Assembly: GCA_013214445.1 (NCBI GenBank)
Contig: JABSPG010000031.1
Span: 1-15,580 of the forward strand
Direction of reading: 5' to 3'
Origin: Ekhidna sp.
Lineage (GTDB): Bacteria; Bacteroidota; Bacteroidia; Cytophagales; Cyclobacteriaceae
Length of the DNA: 15,580 bases
The first letter of the stretch is position 1. Every line of letters begins with the position of its first letter. Positions 15,389-15,580 of the stretch are shown piece after piece. The notes under the pieces are model-generated. The model worked only from the letters and a program-made list of their open reading frames with translations. It had not been told where the DNA came from and ran no database searches. Both the position numbers and the translations under genes were made by a program.

Positions 15389-15580
15389 ATGGCCCTAAAG
15401 CTAAAAGACATACAAACTCCGGTAATTAAGGAGATGGAAGAATTTGAAAAAAAATTCCGTCAGTCCATGAAAAGCAAGGTCATGCTGCTTGATAAAATAA
15501 CAGGGTACATCGTGAGAAGAAAAGGGAAGCAGATGCGACCTTTATTTGTCTTTCTAAGTGCGGGTGCGACGGGCAATATA
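15389..15580 (+). CDS. Trans-polyprenyl diphosphate synthase family protein (N-terminal 64 residues; 3' end outside window)
   Basis: My own translation from the ATG at 15389 runs open for 64 codons to the window end. It starts MALKLKDIQTPVIKEMEEFE, and RRKGKQMRPLFVFLSA (43-58) carries the GKxxRP signature of the isopentenyl-diphosphate-binding site in the polyprenyl synthetase family. The N-terminal layout matches octaprenyl/heptaprenyl (IspB-like) chain-length enzymes of Bacteroidota that feed menaquinone side-chain synthesis, rather than the shorter farnesyl synthases. The aspartate-rich DDxxD motifs lie beyond the window, so product chain length cannot be judged. It is transcribed divergently from the PlsB-like/gpsA operon. 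Confidence 0.85.
   Translation, partial: MALKLKDIQTPVIKEMEEFEKKFRQSMKSKVMLLDKITGYIVRRKGKQMRPLFVFLSAGATGNI

Noticed and set aside
1..15580. Mobile element, phage, CRISPR or defence island
   Set aside because: There are no transposase, integrase, repeat array or toxin-like genes. Codon use and gene packing look uniform, and the three permeases are ordinary chromosomal paralogs.

Overview
The window looks like chromosomal DNA of a Bacteroidota bacterium, most likely of the Cytophagales type; I cannot assign a genus. Three things point there. The gene families fit: several paralogous MacB/FtsX-type permeases beginning MLKNY, signal peptides ending in '-AQ', and a lysophospholipid acyltransferase with the motif SNHQTIFTD. 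Start codons are preceded by A-rich tracts rather than Shine-Dalgarno sequences. Several genes have a TAnnTTTG-like -7 box just before the start. I see no tRNA, rRNA, CRISPR array, insertion sequence, integrase or phage gene.

Left part (1-7227): a permease locus. A 3'-truncated ABC permease and, upstream of it, a secreted thioredoxin-fold protein lie on the minus strand. Divergent from them are two complete tandem ABC permeases separated by 4 nt, closed by a strong intrinsic terminator. All three permeases are paralogs, and no ATPase or membrane-fusion partner is encoded in the window. The 283-nt divergent gap holds a 20-bp near-palindrome and, about 70 bp further on, an 8-bp direct repeat that resembles a sigma-54 promoter with an altered -12 element.

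Middle part (7228-12494), all plus strand: a PlsC-like lysophospholipid acyltransferase; the tRNA methylthiotransferase MtaB; a 247-nt gap without a gene; then a tightly packed three-gene unit of FAH-family hydrolase, secreted M23 metallopeptidase and PrxQ/Bcp peroxiredoxin. Junctions in that unit are 3 nt apart and then 4 nt overlapping, so translational coupling is likely.

Right part (12501-15580): a convergent minus-strand pair, a PlsB-like glycerol-3-phosphate acyltransferase overlapping by 29 nt with gpsA. Divergent from it is the 5' end of a trans-polyprenyl diphosphate synthase gene. GpsA makes sn-glycerol-3-phosphate, the PlsB-like enzyme would acylate it, and the PlsC-like enzyme encoded at 7273-8013 could add the second acyl chain. 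The window therefore carries a plausible route from DHAP to phosphatidic acid.

Most of the content is ordinary housekeeping and envelope biology. The parts most worth a second look are the regulatory architecture at 2196-2285, the HX5D acyltransferase motif, the predicted near-leaderless promoters, and the large unassigned C-terminal regions of the M23 and thioredoxin-fold proteins.
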